DNA of 64,000 bases from Mycolicibacterium nivoides (GTDB taxonomy: Bacteria > Actinomycetota > Actinomycetes > Mycobacteriales > Mycobacteriaceae): contig NZ_CP034072.1 in NCBI RefSeq assembly GCF_003855255.1, positions 4,213,920-4,277,919 of the forward strand, given 5' to 3'. Under the pieces are notes generated by a model. It was not told the DNA's origin and searched no databases. It worked only from the letters and a program-made list of their open reading frames with translations. The position numbers and the translations under genes were made by a program. This document shows, piece after piece, positions 62,825-64,000 of the stretch (its first letter is position 1; every line of letters starts with the position of its first letter).

Positions 62825-63076
62825 TCCGATCAGTGTTCCAGATTCCCAAACCCGCCGCCACGTTCTTTGCCGAATTCGATTACGGCCGACCGTATTTGAG
62901 TGCACGAACAATTACGTCTGCGAAATTGCCATCGTCGCAATGCCACTCACGCCACAATTTGCCACCCGCGCGTAGATAACCGAGGTTTACTCGGCAGTCC
63001 GCGTCCCTCACCGATAGCTCTCACACCCTTGACTGATGGGCGCGTTCTTTGCCCCCCCACCGTGGGGGCGAGGCCG
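62825..63076 (-). promoter_or_regulatory. 252-bp intergenic region, likely promoter of the giant effector operon
   Basis: Between the MinD-like stop and the YbaB ATG. It is AT-richer in the part 62850-62960, in contrast to the coding DNA around it, as expected for a promoter. I see no clear -10/-35 pair or palindrome. The operon reads leftward from here for more than 21 kb. Confidence 0.45.
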
Positions 63077-64000
63077 TCACCCGTACTGGGGTGCGGCGCG
63101 CAGCCTGGGAAACTTCTCCGCAACGGCCGCAGCCAATTCCAGATACGCCTGGAGCGTGGCCGGATCCAGCAGGTCGAAGTCGACGTCGGCACCCTCCGCC
63201 AGATGCGGATCGAACGGGATCATGTGCACCGAACGGCATCGGGCTTGGAAGTGCTCGTAGACCTTGTCCAGTTTGAGTTTCGCCGATCCTGGCCGCGAGG
63301 CACTGAGCACCACGTGCGCTTCGCGGACCAGCGCGGAGTGACCGTGCTGCATCAGCCAGTCCAGCGTCGCCGATGCGCTGCGGGCCGCATCGATCGCGGG
63401 TGAGCTGACCAGCACGATCGCGTGCGCCAGATCGAGCACGCCCGCCATCGCGGAATGCATGATGCCGGTGCCGCAATCGGTGAGGATGATGTTGTAGTAG
63501 CGACGCAGGATGCTGACGGTGCGGCGGTAGTCCGATTCGCCGAACACTTCCGAAACCGCTGGTTCCTGCTCGCTGGCCAGGACTTCCAGTCGGCTGCCCG
63601 CCATGCGGGTGTGGCTGCGGACATCGGCGTAGCGCTCGATGTCGGGATCCGACAGCAGGTCCCGCACGGTGGACTGGCTCGACGCATCCCGAACCCGTTC
63701 GGCCAGCGTCCCGCGATCCGGGTTGGCGTCGACCGCGATCACCCGGTCCTGCCTCATCATCGACAGCGCCGAGCCCAACCCCAGCGTTGTCGTGGTCTTG
63801 CCGACACCGCCCTTGATCGACAGCACCGCGATCCGGAAGTCGCCTGCGATCGGCTGACGGATCTGGGCCAGCAGGTCCTCCCGCTCACGCTCCCTGCGTG
63901 ATTCACCGGGATTGACGTGACCCGCACTCGCCAGATGCACAGCCCGGCGCCATCCGGAGTGAGGTGCGTTGCGGGCGCGGTTGATGATTCCGGCGTCGTC
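63077..64000 (-). CDS. Second EspI/MinD-like ATPase (N-terminus beyond the right edge)
   Basis: 308 codons are visible, still open at the edge. SGWRRAVHLASAGHVNPGES marks the ESX-linked MinD type, then the P-loop LSIKGGVGKTTTT, VIAVDANPDRGTLAER and LTDCGTGIMHSAMAG. It resembles the gene at 25017 closely in its core but lacks its C-terminal basic tail. An internal GTG at 63940 is not the true start because the conserved motif begins before it. Placement upstream of the giant operon suggests that more ESX genes follow to the right. Confidence 0.86.
   Translation of the reverse strand, partial: DDAGIINRARNAPHSGWRRAVHLASAGHVNPGESRREREREDLLAQIRQPIAGDFRIAVLSIKGGVGKTTTTLGLGSALSMMRQDRVIAVDANPDRGTLAERVRDASSQSTVRDLLSDPDIERYADVRSHTRMAGSRLEVLASEQEPAVSEVFGESDYRRTVSILRRYYNIILTDCGTGIMHSAMAGVLDLAHAIVLVSSPAIDAARSASATLDWLMQHGHSALVREAHVVLSASRPGSAKLKLDKVYEHFQARCRSVHMIPFDPHLAEGADVDFDLLDPATLQAYLELAAAVAEKFPRLRAAPQYG

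Noticed and set aside
37398..63940. CRISPR array in the repetitive region
   Set aside because: The repeats are long, coding, diverged at synonymous sites and in frame. No short identical repeats with unique spacers are seen anywhere in the window.

Overview
The window is high-GC actinobacterial DNA that reads as a Mycobacterium/Mycolicibacterium chromosome. The left half matches gene neighbourhoods known from mycobacteria: YqeY, then the moxR-DUF58 operon with SpoIIM and RDD neighbours, then glpK. The right half is a type VII secretion (ESX) locus with EccA, EspG, PE/PPE-like and WXG100 genes. Coding is dense, with many ATGA or GTGA stop/start overlaps and frequent GTG starts.

Region 1 (1-16.5 kb) is mostly housekeeping. 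It holds the N-terminal part of a Ser/Thr kinase, an SRPBCC protein, a TesB thioesterase, a YqeY protein, a SIMPL-domain protein, and a five-gene translationally coupled operon (membrane protein, DUF4129, DUF4350, MoxR ATPase, DUF58). SpoIIM and RDD membrane proteins, a TetR/MFS efflux pair, a DUF1772 protein, a methyltransferase, an AraC regulator and a CPA2-type antiporter follow.

Region 2 (16.56-19.36 kb) looks like a small integrated island. A 29-bp imperfect direct repeat (27 of 29 identical) bounds it. One copy is the 3' end of a carotenoid oxygenase gene; the other lies 10 bp from the antiporter start. Inside are a small secreted protein, an SdpI-like protein, a DUF1990 protein, an LpqN-like lipoprotein, a 13-bp perfect hairpin and a decayed fragment that resembles a tyrosine integrase C-terminus beside the right repeat.

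Region 3 (19.3-25.0 kb) holds the carotenoid oxygenase divergent from a PadR regulator, a second PadR regulator with a Gly/Phe/Arg-rich N-terminus, a membrane protein, glycerol kinase and a methyltransferase.

Region 4 (25.0-37.4 kb) is an ESX accessory and substrate locus. An EspI/MinD-like ATPase and EccA run leftward. A long rightward series encodes EspH-like, EspL-like, EspC-like, a large secreted protein, PE-like, PPE-like, EspG, two Esx proteins, a second EspG-like protein, a ketoacyl-synthase-III-like enzyme with a non-standard catalytic triad, a small helical protein and an EspB-like substrate. No EccB, EccC, EccD, EccE or MycP gene is in the window, so the membrane channel must be encoded elsewhere.

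Region 5 (37.4-64.0 kb, all leftward) is the most striking part. An operon encodes a YbaB-like protein, a WXG100-like protein and a single 6,935-residue protein. The giant has an ESX-type helical head, a Thr/Asp/Pro-rich linker and a long series of effector-like modules: six papain-fold (Tox-PL, glutamine-deamidase-like) domains, seven full and one truncated DUF1023 alpha/beta hydrolase domains, one glycerophosphodiesterase domain, six GNAT-like domains and three C-terminal helical repeats. Two small genes and a multi-domain putative immunity protein follow at once, then a second cassette with an orphan head. I read this as a T7SS-delivered polymorphic multi-effector with clustered immunity. 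The fold calls come from sequence motifs; delivery, toxicity and immunity are inferred.
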